This document shows, piece after piece, positions 44,369-53,235 of a stretch of DNA of 64,000 bases. The notes beneath the pieces are model-generated. The model ran no database searches, was not told the DNA's origin, and was given only the letters and a program-made list of their open reading frames with translations. Each line of letters opens with the position of its first letter. The first letter of the stretch is position 1. The position numbers were made by a program, and so were the translations under genes. The stretch spans positions 1 through 64,000 of the forward strand of contig CAWVRH010000001.1 in assembly GCA_963932545.1 (NCBI GenBank). Direction: 5' to 3'. This DNA comes from UBA8337 sp963932545 (lineage in GTDB: Bacteria; Pseudomonadota; Alphaproteobacteria; RS24).

Positions 44369-45792
44369 CGTTCCTCATAAGGATTTTTGCCTTTACGGAC
44401 AAAAATACGCAAAGGCACGCCATCCAAAGAAAACGTCTCGCGCAGGCTGTTTGCCAGATAGCGCTGATAGCTCTCCGGTACCGCGTGGCCGCGGCTGGAG
44501 AAGGTGACGAAGGTTGGCGGACGCGCTTTGGCTTGCGTGATATAGCGCAAACGCACAGGCCGCCCCTTGTCGGCAGGGGGCGGATGACGGTCGATGACAT
44601 CGCCCAGCCATTTGTTCAATTTAGCCGTGCCAATGCGCGCGTTCCAAATCTCATATTGCTTTTGTACCGCTGGCATAAGTTGCTCAACGCCCTTGCCCGT
44701 TTGCGCCGACATCATAATCACCGGCACCCCGCGCAAGCGCGGCATGGTGCGTAGCAGCGCATCATTAATGGTTTGGCGCACTTCTTTGCGGTCGAGTTTC
44801 AAATCCCATTTGTTGATACCCACCACCAGCGCGCGGCCCTCGCGCTCAATCAAATCTGCCAATTGAATGTCTTGCTTATCAAATGGCGTGGTCGCATCGA
44901 CCAGTAAAACCACCACTTCGGCGAATTTTACCGCGCGCAGGCCATCGGCCACGGATAGTTTTTCCAACTTCTCGACAACCCGAGATTTGCGCCGCACACC
45001 CGCCGTATCCCATAGCGTAATCGGGCGCGAGCCATTGGGCGCATGGTGGCTTTCCCATGTCCAATTGACCGAAATACTATCGCGCGTAATGCCCGCCTCT
45101 GGCCCCGTCAACAGCCGGTCTTGGCCGAGAATATGATTAATCAAAGTCGACTTGCCCGCATTCGGACGCCCCAAAATAGCCACCCGCAGCGGCTTATCCG
45201 GATCATCTTCAAACGGCATATCGGGATCAAAATCGGCGTCCTCGTCGTCTTCGTCTAATTCCACGAAGTCAGCTTTATGCGCCTCTTCATGCAGCGCAAT
45301 CGCGTCGCGCACTTGGGTGTATAGGTCATCCGTGCCGTGGCCATGTTCAGCCGACAGCGCAATCGGCTCGCCCAGTCCCAAACTATACATCTCGTTCAGT
45401 CCGGTTTCAGAAGCTCTGCTCTCTGATTTATTGCCCGCCAAAATAACCGGCACATTGGCTTTTCGTAAAATGCGCGCGAATAATTCGTCTTCTGGCAACA
45501 GGCCCACGCGCGCATCGGTCAGCATAAGCACCATGTCGGCCTCGCCGATGGCAGCCTCGGTTTGGGCGCGCATGCGGGCTTCTAGCGAGCCTGTTTTGCC
45601 CTCCTCGAAACCAGCCGTATCGACAATTTGAAACCGCAAATCGCCAAGCCGTGCATCGCCAAAACGGCGGTCGCGCGTAACGCCTGGCTGGTCATCGACC
45701 AAAGCCAGTTTACGCCCAACAAGACGGTTGAATAGCGTAGATTTACCCACATTGGGTCGCCCCACAATGGCGAGAACAAATGGCGCGATCAT
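44365..45792 (-). CDS. der: Ribosome-assembly GTPase Der (EngA)
   Basis: 475 residues with two GTPase domains in tandem: GRPNVGKSTLFN near residue 10 and GRPNAGKSTLIN near residue 210, each followed by its DTAGF or DTAGV switch, and a C-terminal KH-like domain. An acidic linker of Glu/Asp residues lies between the domains. Der is essential for 50S subunit maturation. Its stop shares the CTAG palindrome with the convergent methyltransferase stop, so the foreign gene reaches exactly to its end. Confidence 0.96.
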   Translation of the reverse strand: MIAPFVLAIVGRPNVGKSTLFNRLVGRKLALVDDQPGVTRDRRFGDARLGDLRFQIVDTAGFEEGKTGSLEARMRAQTEAAIGEADMVLMLTDARVGLLPEDELFARILRKANVPVILAGNKSESRASETGLNEMYSLGLGEPIALSAEHGHGTDDLYTQVRDAIALHEEAHKADFVELDEDDEDADFDPDMPFEDDPDKPLRVAILGRPNAGKSTLINHILGQDRLLTGPEAGITRDSISVNWTWESHHAPNGSRPITLWDTAGVRRKSRVVEKLEKLSVADGLRAVKFAEVVVLLVDATTPFDKQDIQLADLIEREGRALVVGINKWDLKLDRKEVRQTINDALLRTMPRLRGVPVIMMSAQTGKGVEQLMPAVQKQYEIWNARIGTAKLNKWLGDVIDRHPPPADKGRPVRLRYITQAKARPPTFVTFSSRGHAVPESYQRYLANSLRETFSLDGVPLRIFVRKGKNPYEER

Positions 45793-45801
45793 AGCGCGCT
45801 C

Positions 45802-47178
45802 CTATTTACGGGCAATGAGGGTGCCCTCATCGCTCAACACATACAAAATACCGTCGGCAATTACGGGCGTCAGACTGACGGGTTCTTCAATATTCACGAA
45901 CTCGCCAATTTCGCCATTGGTAGGATCGACGCTGGCCAAACGGCCATCCGACGACGCGAGAATAATTTTACCGCCGCCCAAAACTGGCCCCGCCCAACGA
46001 ATACGTCCGCGACGGCTCTCTTCATTTTTATAAGCCGGTAGCTTGGCAATCCAGCGCACCCGACCCTGCTCGCGAGACAGGCTAACCAGCTCCCCATCCA
46101 GAGACATGACCAAAACATAATCGCCCATCGCCCAAGGGGTCTCGATGGAGCCGACGTCCGCCGTCCACACGCGTTCGCCACTGCGCAAGTCAATCGCGGC
46201 TGTGCGGCCACCATGGCTCGTCACAAAAACGCGGTCGCGGTCGATAACCGGGCGCCCCACAATCGCGTTCAATTGAGATAGCGGCGTGATTTGTGTGGCG
46301 CGGCTCGTCAATGTCTCGTTCCAAGCCTCTTGGCCATTCACCGGACTTAGCGCCACCACTTCACCAGAGTTAAACCCAGCCACCACAATTTGCTCGTTCA
46401 CCGCCACGCTGGTGGCACCAACAATGGTCGCGGCTTCTTTAATCGCTAAATGTTCCCAAATGCGCGTGCCATCTTCGGCATTGAAAGCCTGCAAACGGCT
46501 GTCTTGCGAGGCGACATAAATGCGACCATTGCTAAAGGTCGGCGCATTGGAGAACGGCACAAGGTTTTGCACCCGCCAGATAATTTCACCCGTTGCGGCA
46601 TCCAGCGCCAAAACTTCGCCGAAGCCCGTCGTCACGAAAACGCGCCCAACTGCATAAGACACGCCGCCACCGAAACCATCGCGCGCGCGAGCTGGTTTTT
46701 CTTTGCTGTTGAAAAATCTCGACAGGCCAAAATTACGCTCGGTGAAGGTAGCCAACACAGATTGCGACCAAATAGGCGCGCCGGTTTTTGCCTCTACGGC
46801 CACCACCTTTAAATCGGTTCCCAAGGCAAATACTTTGCCATCGGCCACTACAGGCGGTGCTTTCAAAACGGTTAGGCCTTTGTTGCCGCGCACCATATCG
46901 ACCCGAAAACCTTCGCCTAGACCGTCTAACTCTAGGTGATAGGCTGCATTGGTGGTAAAACCACCCGCGTTGTTCCAAGTCGAATTACGAAAGGGTGGCA
47001 AAATACGAACAGGCTCACCGCGAAGACGTGGGTCTTCACGCAAAGTGGTTTCAAAGTTCAAAACCGAAATCCGATCGCCGTCGAATTTTTCTTTCTGGGC
47101 GTCGCCACCGCCACACGCAACCAGCACACTGGCAAGCAGGGCAGAGGTGAAAACAGAGCGGAGCTGACGAAATTTCAT
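45802..47178 (-). CDS. bamB: Outer-membrane assembly lipoprotein BamB
   Basis: 458 residues. A lipoprotein signal peptide with LVAC (Cys22) is followed by PQQ-type beta-propeller repeats (for example LDAATGEIIWRVQ, LSPVNGQEAWNE and IDLRSGERVWTAD). BamB assists BamA in inserting outer-membrane proteins. The order yfgM-bamB-der on one strand is the same as in E. coli and supports the name. Confidence 0.92.
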   Translation of the reverse strand: MKFRQLRSVFTSALLASVLVACGGGDAQKEKFDGDRISVLNFETTLREDPRLRGEPVRILPPFRNSTWNNAGGFTTNAAYHLELDGLGEGFRVDMVRGNKGLTVLKAPPVVADGKVFALGTDLKVVAVEAKTGAPIWSQSVLATFTERNFGLSRFFNSKEKPARARDGFGGGVSYAVGRVFVTTGFGEVLALDAATGEIIWRVQNLVPFSNAPTFSNGRIYVASQDSRLQAFNAEDGTRIWEHLAIKEAATIVGATSVAVNEQIVVAGFNSGEVVALSPVNGQEAWNETLTSRATQITPLSQLNAIVGRPVIDRDRVFVTSHGGRTAAIDLRSGERVWTADVGSIETPWAMGDYVLVMSLDGELVSLSREQGRVRWIAKLPAYKNEESRRGRIRWAGPVLGGGKIILASSDGRLASVDPTNGEIGEFVNIEEPVSLTPVIADGILYVLSDEGTLIARK

Positions 47179-47189
47179 GGTGGAGTGGC

Positions 47190-47891
47190 CTATTTTTTTG
47201 CTTCAGGAACCGCAGGAGATGGCGTCAGGACACCCGACAGGCTTTCCAATATAAGGCTCGCGCGTTCCCTAGTCAGGCTGGTGACGCGGGCATCGCCGAT
47301 TTGCGCTTTGAATAATTCACGCGCTTTCAGCGGCTTATCGTAAGTCATATAGGCCAAGGCCATGGTTTCGCGCGCCATTGGCTGCAAGCCATTGCCGTCA
47401 TCTAGCAAAGTGTCCAAGCGCAGCTCAATTTCTTGCAGACTACCTTTGCTATCTAATAAAACAATCGCGGCTTGCAATTGAGCCAAATCCCGCAAGCTAT
47501 GCGGCAAACCCGAGTTATCGGCGAGCGCATCAAAAGACGCTATGGCCGCATCGGCAGAGGCCGAATTGTTTTGGCTTTGCTCAGCATGTGCCAAAGCGGT
47601 GGTAAACCGTGCCAAGGCCCCATAGCCATTGTCTTCTGCGGCAGCGAAAGCTTCCAAAGGCGCTATTTTTTCTTGTGTGTCGAGATCAACAAGCGTCTCT
47701 AGCAAGGCGTCATAGCGCAGGGAAGCTGCTTCTTCTTGGCCTCGCACATAGCTAGAACCGGCAATCACTGCGGCCACCAAAACCACGATGGCCACCGCAG
47801 CGCCAATGATGTAGCGGCCATATTTGCTCCAGGCTGCGCCCATATTATCGCGGCGTAGTTCGGCGCTTACTTCGTCAAAAATATCACTCAC
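47190..47891 (-). CDS. YfgM-like membrane-anchored TPR protein
   Basis: 233 residues. A short cytoplasmic N-terminus (SDIFDEVSAELRRDNMGAAW) precedes one transmembrane helix (about residues 28-48), then TPR-like helices in the periplasm. It matches the YfgM/TPR_21 family, an ancillary periplasmic chaperone near the Sec translocon in E. coli. It is 11 bp upstream of bamB. Confidence 0.85.
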   Translation of the reverse strand: MSDIFDEVSAELRRDNMGAAWSKYGRYIIGAAVAIVVLVAAVIAGSSYVRGQEEAASLRYDALLETLVDLDTQEKIAPLEAFAAAEDNGYGALARFTTALAHAEQSQNNSASADAAIASFDALADNSGLPHSLRDLAQLQAAIVLLDSKGSLQEIELRLDTLLDDGNGLQPMARETMALAYMTYDKPLKARELFKAQIGDARVTSLTRERASLILESLSGVLTPSPAVPEAKK

Positions 47892-47932
47892 TGTGTGTCT
47901 CCGGCTGGCTTTTGGGTCATGGACGCAAGGCC

Positions 47933-48763
47933 CTAATCTTTGTTGCTAACTTTCATAGCATAAGTATGTTGCGCTTCGGGAAATTTCCGCTCCCGAACAT
48001 CGTTTGCATAGGCTTCCGCCGCGGTCGCGATTTGCTGGCCTAGCGTGGCGAATTCTTTAACGAATTTAGGCACGCTTGGCGATAGGCCCAACATGTCTTC
48101 GGTCACCAAAATTTGGCCGTCGCAGCCTGCTGAGGCGCCAATACCAATGGTTGGCGTATCGATAGATGCTGAAATTTTATCCGCCAGCTCAGCGGCAATA
48201 CCTTCGAGAACGATAGAGAAAGCCCCTGCATCGGCCAGCGCATGAGCGTCTTTTTCAAGCTGTGGCCATTGGTCTTTGGTGCGGCCTTGGGTTTTAAACC
48301 CGCCCATAACATTTACATTTTGCGGCGTCAGGCCAATGTGACCCATCACCGGAATGCCGCGTTGGGTGAGATGCGCCACGGTTTCCGCCATCCGCTCGCC
48401 GCCTTCTAGTTTCACGGCTTGGCAGCCAGTTTCTTTCATCGTGCGGGCGGCATTATGAAACGCTTGCGCCGGGCTTTCTTCATAGGTGCCAAATGGCAAA
48501 TCAACCACCACAAGGGCTTGGCTAGAGCCGCGCACAACGGCGCCGCCATGGGCAATCATCATATCCAACGTCACGCCCAGCGTATTTTCCATGCCATACA
48601 TAACCATGCCCAGGCTATCGCCAACCAATAGCAAATCGACATGCGGGTCGATCAGCGCCGCCGTATGGGCGTGGTAAGACGTCAGGCAAACGATAGGCTG
48701 CTGATTTTTCCGCGCCATAAGCTCGGGGACAGTGATGCGTTGGGTGCGCTTTTGAACAGACAT
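47933..48763 (-). CDS. panB: 3-methyl-2-oxobutanoate hydroxymethyltransferase
   Basis: 276 residues from the ATG at 48763; an upstream in-frame start would add 22 residues unlike the family. PanB makes ketopantoate for pantothenate and CoA. Seen: the LTSYHAHTAALID start region, LLVGDSLGMVMYGMENT, VKLEGGERM, the catalytic GIPVMGHIGLTPQ and TIGIGASAGCDGQILV. panC is not adjacent. A 41-bp gap leads to the yfgM-like gene. Confidence 0.94.
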   Translation of the reverse strand: MSVQKRTQRITVPELMARKNQQPIVCLTSYHAHTAALIDPHVDLLLVGDSLGMVMYGMENTLGVTLDMMIAHGGAVVRGSSQALVVVDLPFGTYEESPAQAFHNAARTMKETGCQAVKLEGGERMAETVAHLTQRGIPVMGHIGLTPQNVNVMGGFKTQGRTKDQWPQLEKDAHALADAGAFSIVLEGIAAELADKISASIDTPTIGIGASAGCDGQILVTEDMLGLSPSVPKFVKEFATLGQQIATAAEAYANDVRERKFPEAQHTYAMKVSNKD

Positions 48764-48914
48764 AAGTCTCTCTATAAATAAGGGCCAGATGGCTTTAACT
48801 GTCGCGGAAACTAGCCGAAATAAAGCCAAAGCGCAATTGCGTTTGCAGTTTATAAAATGTAGAGTTGGGTCAACCTCTTGTCATAAAAATCTGAAAAAAA
48901 TTAGGTAGGGCGTT

Positions 48915-49238
48915 ATGAATAATAAGAAAATGCGATTAATTGGGTTCTCACTAGCTATGGCTGTCTTGGCTGGGTGTGTTGCAAAGCTCACCGACGAAGG
49001 CCGCTTTATCCGCCAGATAGTGCCAGACTTGGCAAATGAATGCGAGTTTTTGGGGGTTGTAGATGCCGCTGAAGGCAGTGGCTGGGATAAGGCCAATGAT
49101 AGAATTGGTGCTTTAAACACCCTTAGAAACCAAATTTCGCTGATGAATGGCAACGCTTTTGTGCTGACAGATATATCCAGCTCGGATTCCAAAACTTTAA
49201 TTCAGGCCGACGCCTATAAATGCGCGGCAAGAAAATAG
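48915..49238 (+). CDS. DUF4156-like lipoprotein
   Basis: 107 residues. The signal peptide ends in a lipobox LAGC with the lipidated cysteine at 21. The mature part, KLTDEGRFIRQIVPDLANECEFLGVV followed by NDRIGALNTLRNQISLMNGNAFVL and a C-terminal YKC, resembles DUF4156 lipoproteins: two cysteines that could form a disulfide around a small domain. Role unknown. It stands alone on the plus strand between divergent panB and the convergent acetyltransferase gene. Confidence 0.72.
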   Translation: MNNKKMRLIGFSLAMAVLAGCVAKLTDEGRFIRQIVPDLANECEFLGVVDAAEGSGWDKANDRIGALNTLRNQISLMNGNAFVLTDISSSDSKTLIQADAYKCAARK

Positions 49239-49253
49239 CCTCGGGCTCCGTTT

Positions 49254-49676
49254 TCAATTAGCGTCTTTAATCAGCCGCTTGCCGAAGGAAACCACCTCGT
49301 CTTCTGTATAGCCAGAGGCTAGGTAAAACTTCGTTGCCGCCAAATTATTTTTGCGCACTTGCAAGTTCAGCTTGGGGCAGCCCAAAGCCGCCAGCTCGCT
49401 TTCGCCACGTTGCATCATCGCTTGGGCATGGCCTTGTTTTTGGTGCATCGGGGCGGCGGCTAAATAGTTAACCCAGCCACGGTGCCCATCATAGCCGAAC
49501 ATAGCAGAAGCCATAATTACGCCATCCTGCTCGCCAACGAAAAACAGCTCGCGCTGATGGGCAAGTTTACGCTCAATATCGAGTGTCGGATTATTATGCG
49601 GTTGCAACAAGCCACAGGCCTGCCAAAGCTCGATAACGGCTTGCGTGTCGGCTGGCTTAAAAATTCTTATTTCCAT
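49254..49676 (-). CDS. GNAT family N-acetyltransferase, YpeA-like
   Basis: 140 residues. It matches E. coli YpeA along its length: MEIRIFKPADTQAVIELWQACGLL, DIERKLAHQRELFFV, FGYDGHRGWVNYLA, the acetyl-CoA loop QKQGHAQAMM (a variant of Q/RxxGxG/A), and a C-terminal FGKRLIKD. The acceptor substrate is unknown. It begins directly after the stop of the GFA-family gene. Confidence 0.85.
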   Translation of the reverse strand: MEIRIFKPADTQAVIELWQACGLLQPHNNPTLDIERKLAHQRELFFVGEQDGVIMASAMFGYDGHRGWVNYLAAAPMHQKQGHAQAMMQRGESELAALGCPKLNLQVRKNNLAATKFYLASGYTEDEVVSFGKRLIKDAN

Positions 49677-50042
49677 CTAATCATGTTCCGCGCCATTGGC
49701 CAGACCGATACGCGCGGCGGCTGGGGTTTCGACGCCGTCTAAACATTCAAAATTGACGCTGATTTGGCTTGGGTCGCGGCGGCGGCGATGGTGGGTATAG
49801 ACACCACAAGTCTGGCAAAAATAATGCGCCGCGATGTTTTTATTCCACTGATAGACCGACGGCGTTTGGCTATCTTCCAGCAGCCGAAAAGCTTCTGCCT
49901 GCATGGGCTTCATGACAATGCCTTTCTTGCGGCAGAGCGAGCAATTGCAGCGGTAAATCCCCTCGGCAAACGAGGCTGCATCGAGCGTCACCTCAAAGCG
50001 TATCGCCCCACAATGGCAGCCGCCGAGGTGCACGCGCGTCAT
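49677..50042 (-). CDS. GFA-family (CENP-V/GFA) zinc protein
   Basis: 121 residues. The zinc-binding cysteines are in GGCHCGAIRFEV, YRCNCSLCRKKG and FCQTCGVYTHH. Family members include a glutathione-dependent formaldehyde-activating enzyme, but most are of unknown activity. Its start overlaps the phosphatase gene stop by 4 bases (ATGA), so the two are made together. Confidence 0.85.
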   Translation of the reverse strand: MTRVHLGGCHCGAIRFEVTLDAASFAEGIYRCNCSLCRKKGIVMKPMQAEAFRLLEDSQTPSVYQWNKNIAAHYFCQTCGVYTHHRRRRDPSQISVNFECLDGVETPAAARIGLANGAEHD

Positions 50043-50485
50043 GTAATCTCATCCGCTTTTATGTCCAAAAACCCCTGCCAAACGTCATTGATTTGCGGCA
50101 GCCATTTGGCCAGCACAGGCGTTGTGGCTTCCGCCTCACTGACCCCTTTGGTCATCGTAAGATATTTATACATGAAGGCAGAAACACGCGCGCTGACTTG
50201 GCAATGAACCAGAATTTTGCGCCCCTCAAGAGCATCCATCAAACGACAAAACTGGCGCAAATGCGAAGGCGTAGGTGCCGCAAACGGAATGGGCATATGC
50301 AAATAGCTCATGCCTTGCGAGCTGACCAATTGGCCCTCATTGGCAATCGCATCATCGCTATCGGGCATCGCCAAGTTGATGACGACCTCATAGCCCTCGC
50401 GCGCCAAACTGGCGAAATCTCCCGCAGTCGGCTGGCCCGATGTGCCAATGATCGGTGTGATGAGATGGAAATTAGTGAGCTGCAT
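50039..50485 (-). CDS. Tyrosine-phosphatase-like protein with a Cys-x4-Arg loop
   Basis: 148 residues from the ATG at 50485, which has an AAGGAG ribosome site; an earlier in-frame start adds 13 residues. The fold signature is a Gly-Gln-Pro near residue 17-19, and a P-loop HCQVSAR at residues 94-100. The spacing Cys-x4-Arg is one residue shorter than the canonical Cys-x5-Arg and fits the DUF442 / beta-lactamase-hydrolase-like phosphatase group. The natural substrate is unknown. It is coupled to the GFA gene by a 4-base overlap. Confidence 0.75.
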   Translation of the reverse strand: MQLTNFHLITPIIGTSGQPTAGDFASLAREGYEVVINLAMPDSDDAIANEGQLVSSQGMSYLHMPIPFAAPTPSHLRQFCRLMDALEGRKILVHCQVSARVSAFMYKYLTMTKGVSEAEATTPVLAKWLPQINDVWQGFLDIKADEIT

Positions 50486-50539
50486 ATGCCCTCTCCTTGG
50501 TTTTATTATTGCAGAAGTCAGCAACTTAAGTCGCCCTTG

Positions 50540-50983
50540 TTAGTTTTGTTGTAGCACATAGGTTAGCAATTCCACCACGTGCTCTGGTGTTATGGCCCAA
50601 GCCATGGCGGCGGCGTCTACTTCTTTTAACGGATGGATAATATCCTCATCGTGCAACGTGATGTAGGGCGTGCCGAGGGCGGCGCAATAGCCCGCATCGA
50701 AAGCCGCATTCCATTGTTTATATTTATCGCCGAAACGCACCACCGCCACATCGCATTGCTCAATGAGGGTTTTGGTGCGGATGCCATTTACTTTGGCTGA
50801 TTTATGATCGCGCCAGAAACTGTTCTCCTCGGCGCCCAAAAAGTCGCCCGCCGCGTCGCTGGCTTCATGGTTGGTCACCGCAGAGGTGAACACAACATCA
50901 AGGTTGTGCTTCGCGCAGCCTTGTTCGATCTGGTCGCGCCAATCGGTGTGAATTTCGCCCGATAGATAAACTGTCATAGTCAT
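50540..50983 (-). CDS. YtoQ family protein
   Basis: 147 residues. VYLSGEIHTDWRDQIEQG, the ENSFWRDHKSAKVNGIRT region and VVRFGDKYKQWNAAFDAGYCAALGTPYI match the YtoQ family, which has a nucleoside 2-deoxyribosyltransferase-like fold. Its activity is unknown. A GGAGAC site lies before the first of two close ATG codons. Confidence 0.82.
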   Translation of the reverse strand: MTMTVYLSGEIHTDWRDQIEQGCAKHNLDVVFTSAVTNHEASDAAGDFLGAEENSFWRDHKSAKVNGIRTKTLIEQCDVAVVRFGDKYKQWNAAFDAGYCAALGTPYITLHDEDIIHPLKEVDAAAMAWAITPEHVVELLTYVLQQN

Positions 50984-51021
50984 AAAACTGTCTCCGATTG
51001 AGGTTCGATAGGTCGCTTGCG

Positions 51022-51372
51022 TTAAAAAAGACGCATGCCAAATTGCTGATAAATCATATTAAAAATATAAATCAGCCCGCCCGTAAGCGCAAGGCTGGCG
51101 CCAAAGGCCAAGCCAAAACCGAGCTTTTGCAACAGCCAAGGAAACGCCAAAAACATGGGCAAAGTGGGCAAAACGAAAAACAAAGTGAAGCGCATATGGC
51201 TAGCGATTTTCTCGTCTGAAGCGCCCTCGCCCCACATCCACAGCAAAATCAAAAAAGTAGTTATCGGCAGAGCGGCAATCATGCCCCCGAATTTATCGCT
51301 ATGTTTGGCGACTTCCGAAATCCCCGCTATGGCCAGCGCTGAGATGAAAATTTTAACGAGAAAAAAACTCAT
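51022..51372 (-). CDS. DUF3147 small membrane protein
   Basis: 116 residues from the ATG at 51372 (AGGTGAG ribosome site). Four hydrophobic segments cover most of the chain, with the conserved FGGMIAALPITTFLILLWMWGE. Function unknown. It lies between the YtoQ and ppnP genes with short gaps. Confidence 0.78.
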   Translation of the reverse strand: MSFFLVKIFISALAIAGISEVAKHSDKFGGMIAALPITTFLILLWMWGEGASDEKIASHMRFTLFFVLPTLPMFLAFPWLLQKLGFGLAFGASLALTGGLIYIFNMIYQQFGMRLF

Positions 51373-51408
51373 ACTCACCTCTACTTTCATAGCCCGTAGG
51401 CGCGTGTT

Positions 51409-51732
51409 TCAGCTCAAATAAGTGCAGCAATAATGGGTGACGCTATGCACCCTCACCTTAAAGCTAGCGTTAGCCGGCACATGAAACTCATGCGCTTGGC
51501 GGATGCTCAGCCAGTCGTCTGCATCGGGCAAAAGCACGTCCAGCTCGCCGGAGGAAATATCCATCGCCTCGGCGACCTCAGTGCCAAATTCATACTCTCC
51601 CGGCAGCATAACGCCGAGCGTTTTTTGGCTACCATCGGCCAAAATAATTGTGCGGCTGGTTACTTTGCCATCGAAATAAACATTGGCCTCGCGGGCCACC
51701 GATACGTTTTCAAACTCAAGCTCTTGGGACAT
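51409..51732 (-). CDS. ppnP: Pyrimidine/purine nucleoside phosphorylase PpnP
   Basis: 107 residues, a single cupin fold. FENVSVAREANVYFDGKVTSRTI, GVMLPGEYEF, and the C-terminal FKVRVHSVTHYCCTYL match PpnP (formerly YaiE/DUF1255), which splits many nucleosides with phosphate. The gene precedes the DUF3147 gene by 36 bp on the same strand. Confidence 0.9.
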   Translation of the reverse strand: MSQELEFENVSVAREANVYFDGKVTSRTIILADGSQKTLGVMLPGEYEFGTEVAEAMDISSGELDVLLPDADDWLSIRQAHEFHVPANASFKVRVHSVTHYCCTYLS

Positions 51733-51750
51733 ATAAAACTCTCACTTTGG

Positions 51751-52179
51751 CTATTCGGGGGATGGCGCAGAACACGCGAACAAGGTTCGGTATACCAAAC
51801 CCGCCTTGCGATGCACAATAGCTTCTTGATAGGCGGCGCTGTGAAACATATCGAGATAGGCTTGGCGCGACGGGTAATTAACAATGATGACCTCATCGGC
51901 TGGCTGGTCGCCAACAAAACCTAGCTCCACATTTTGGCGAAACGCAACCGAGCCACCCAGCGCAAAAATAAGCGGCCCCACAACCGCGGCATACTCAGCG
52001 TAAGCCTCGCGGCCCGTTCGAGCGGGCGCGTTCATTTCGGCTGGATACTCGGCTTGGTGTTTATATTGAATGATATTGACCATCTGAAATGGCCCGTCGT
52101 CTCCGCGCGCCACTATTTGCGCGAGCGCTTCCAACTGCTGCTTGGTGGGTTCGGTTTTTGTGGGTGTGGTGGAGGACAT
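51751..52179 (-). CDS. DUF1330-family protein
   Basis: 142 residues. A dimeric alpha-beta barrel-type fold is suggested by DGPFQMVNIIQYK, GREAYAEYAAVVGPLIFALGGSVAFRQ and DEVIIVNYPSRQAYLDMFHS. DUF1330 proteins resemble ligand-binding or monooxygenase-like folds, and have no assigned function. It is 18 bp upstream of ppnP. Confidence 0.78.
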   Translation of the reverse strand: MSSTTPTKTEPTKQQLEALAQIVARGDDGPFQMVNIIQYKHQAEYPAEMNAPARTGREAYAEYAAVVGPLIFALGGSVAFRQNVELGFVGDQPADEVIIVNYPSRQAYLDMFHSAAYQEAIVHRKAGLVYRTLFACSAPSPE

Positions 52180-52268
52180 TTATAGATTTCGCCTTGTAAA
52201 GTTAAACATCAGGTTACCAACCCTGAACCGCTGTTCAACCACAAATTGGCGCAAAGGATCTGAAATGG

Positions 52269-53042
52269 CTAGGCCAGAAAAGCTCGAAAGATGAAATTGA
52301 TGGAGAAGAAAGTAATATGGGTCATTATGTGGGCGACCATCGAACACTCCAACCCTTTCTTCCAATATAAATACCCGTAAACCAATCCGGCTGTCGAGTT
52401 GGCCACAAGGATATAGGTCAATAAGCCAAAAGACACGGTTTGCAGGCTTGCATAAACGATAGGTAAATGTGCCGCTGCAAACAAGACGGACGAGACCACG
52501 ATGGCGACGATAAAAACCCAATCTGCCGTCGACTTACTTACCTTGCACAACACATAAACCAGCAGCGTCATTAAACCAAAACGCATCATAATTTCTTCGG
52601 CTATCCCGCCATATAGAAGCGCCGTCAGGAAGCTTATATCAAGGGTCTGCGGTCTGTTGTGGAGCTGGCCATTCATCCCTAGCTCGGCGAGGACGGAAAT
52701 CAGCATCAAGGCAATGCCAACACCTACTCCGCCGAGGACACCCGATTTTGCAATCGCTTTCAGCTGCGGCCGCATGGCTTCGAAATTGAATTTTCTGGAA
52801 AGGATGGGAACTTCTAGCCCTACCCTGCGATACAGAAGCGCTCCCACGCCCACCGATACAGCCAGAATAACCAGCGGCTGAAGCAGGATGAGAAGCTGCA
52901 CTTGTAAGGCGCTATAAGGGGCATTTTGCCCCGCTGACAAGCCTAAGGACTGGGGCAACTGACTAAACAGAAGCGACAAGACGCCAAGCAGCCCGAGCAG
53001 AAATATTTTTATCGCAAATTGGATATTGGATAGGCGCGCCAT
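52269..53042 (-). CDS. CPBP family intramembrane metalloprotease
   Basis: 257 residues from the ATG at 53042. Hydrophobic helices run throughout. The CPBP/Abi motifs are seen: GGIAEEIMMRFG with Glu149-Glu150 and Arg154, FAAAHLP, and SMVAHIMTH near the end, which together make the zinc site. Relatives process prenylated or other membrane proteins, and some protect against bacteriocins. No bacteriocin gene is visible nearby. Confidence 0.85.
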   Translation of the reverse strand: MARLSNIQFAIKIFLLGLLGVLSLLFSQLPQSLGLSAGQNAPYSALQVQLLILLQPLVILAVSVGVGALLYRRVGLEVPILSRKFNFEAMRPQLKAIAKSGVLGGVGVGIALMLISVLAELGMNGQLHNRPQTLDISFLTALLYGGIAEEIMMRFGLMTLLVYVLCKVSKSTADWVFIVAIVVSSVLFAAAHLPIVYASLQTVSFGLLTYILVANSTAGLVYGYLYWKKGLECSMVAHIMTHITFFSINFIFRAFLA

Positions 53043-53235
53043 AGTGCCTCCTGTTTTATTTGCAATCAATAAAGGAAGCGATATCAAACATTAACTTATA
53101 TGACATTTATCTTCACTTTTTCAAAAAACTCTAACCACTTACTTCGCAAGCAAGCACAAAGGCACTATTGAAACTCGATCGTATTGATGCGTAAGTCTAT
53201 GGGCGATTGAAAGGTTTTTTAAAAGCATAACATAA

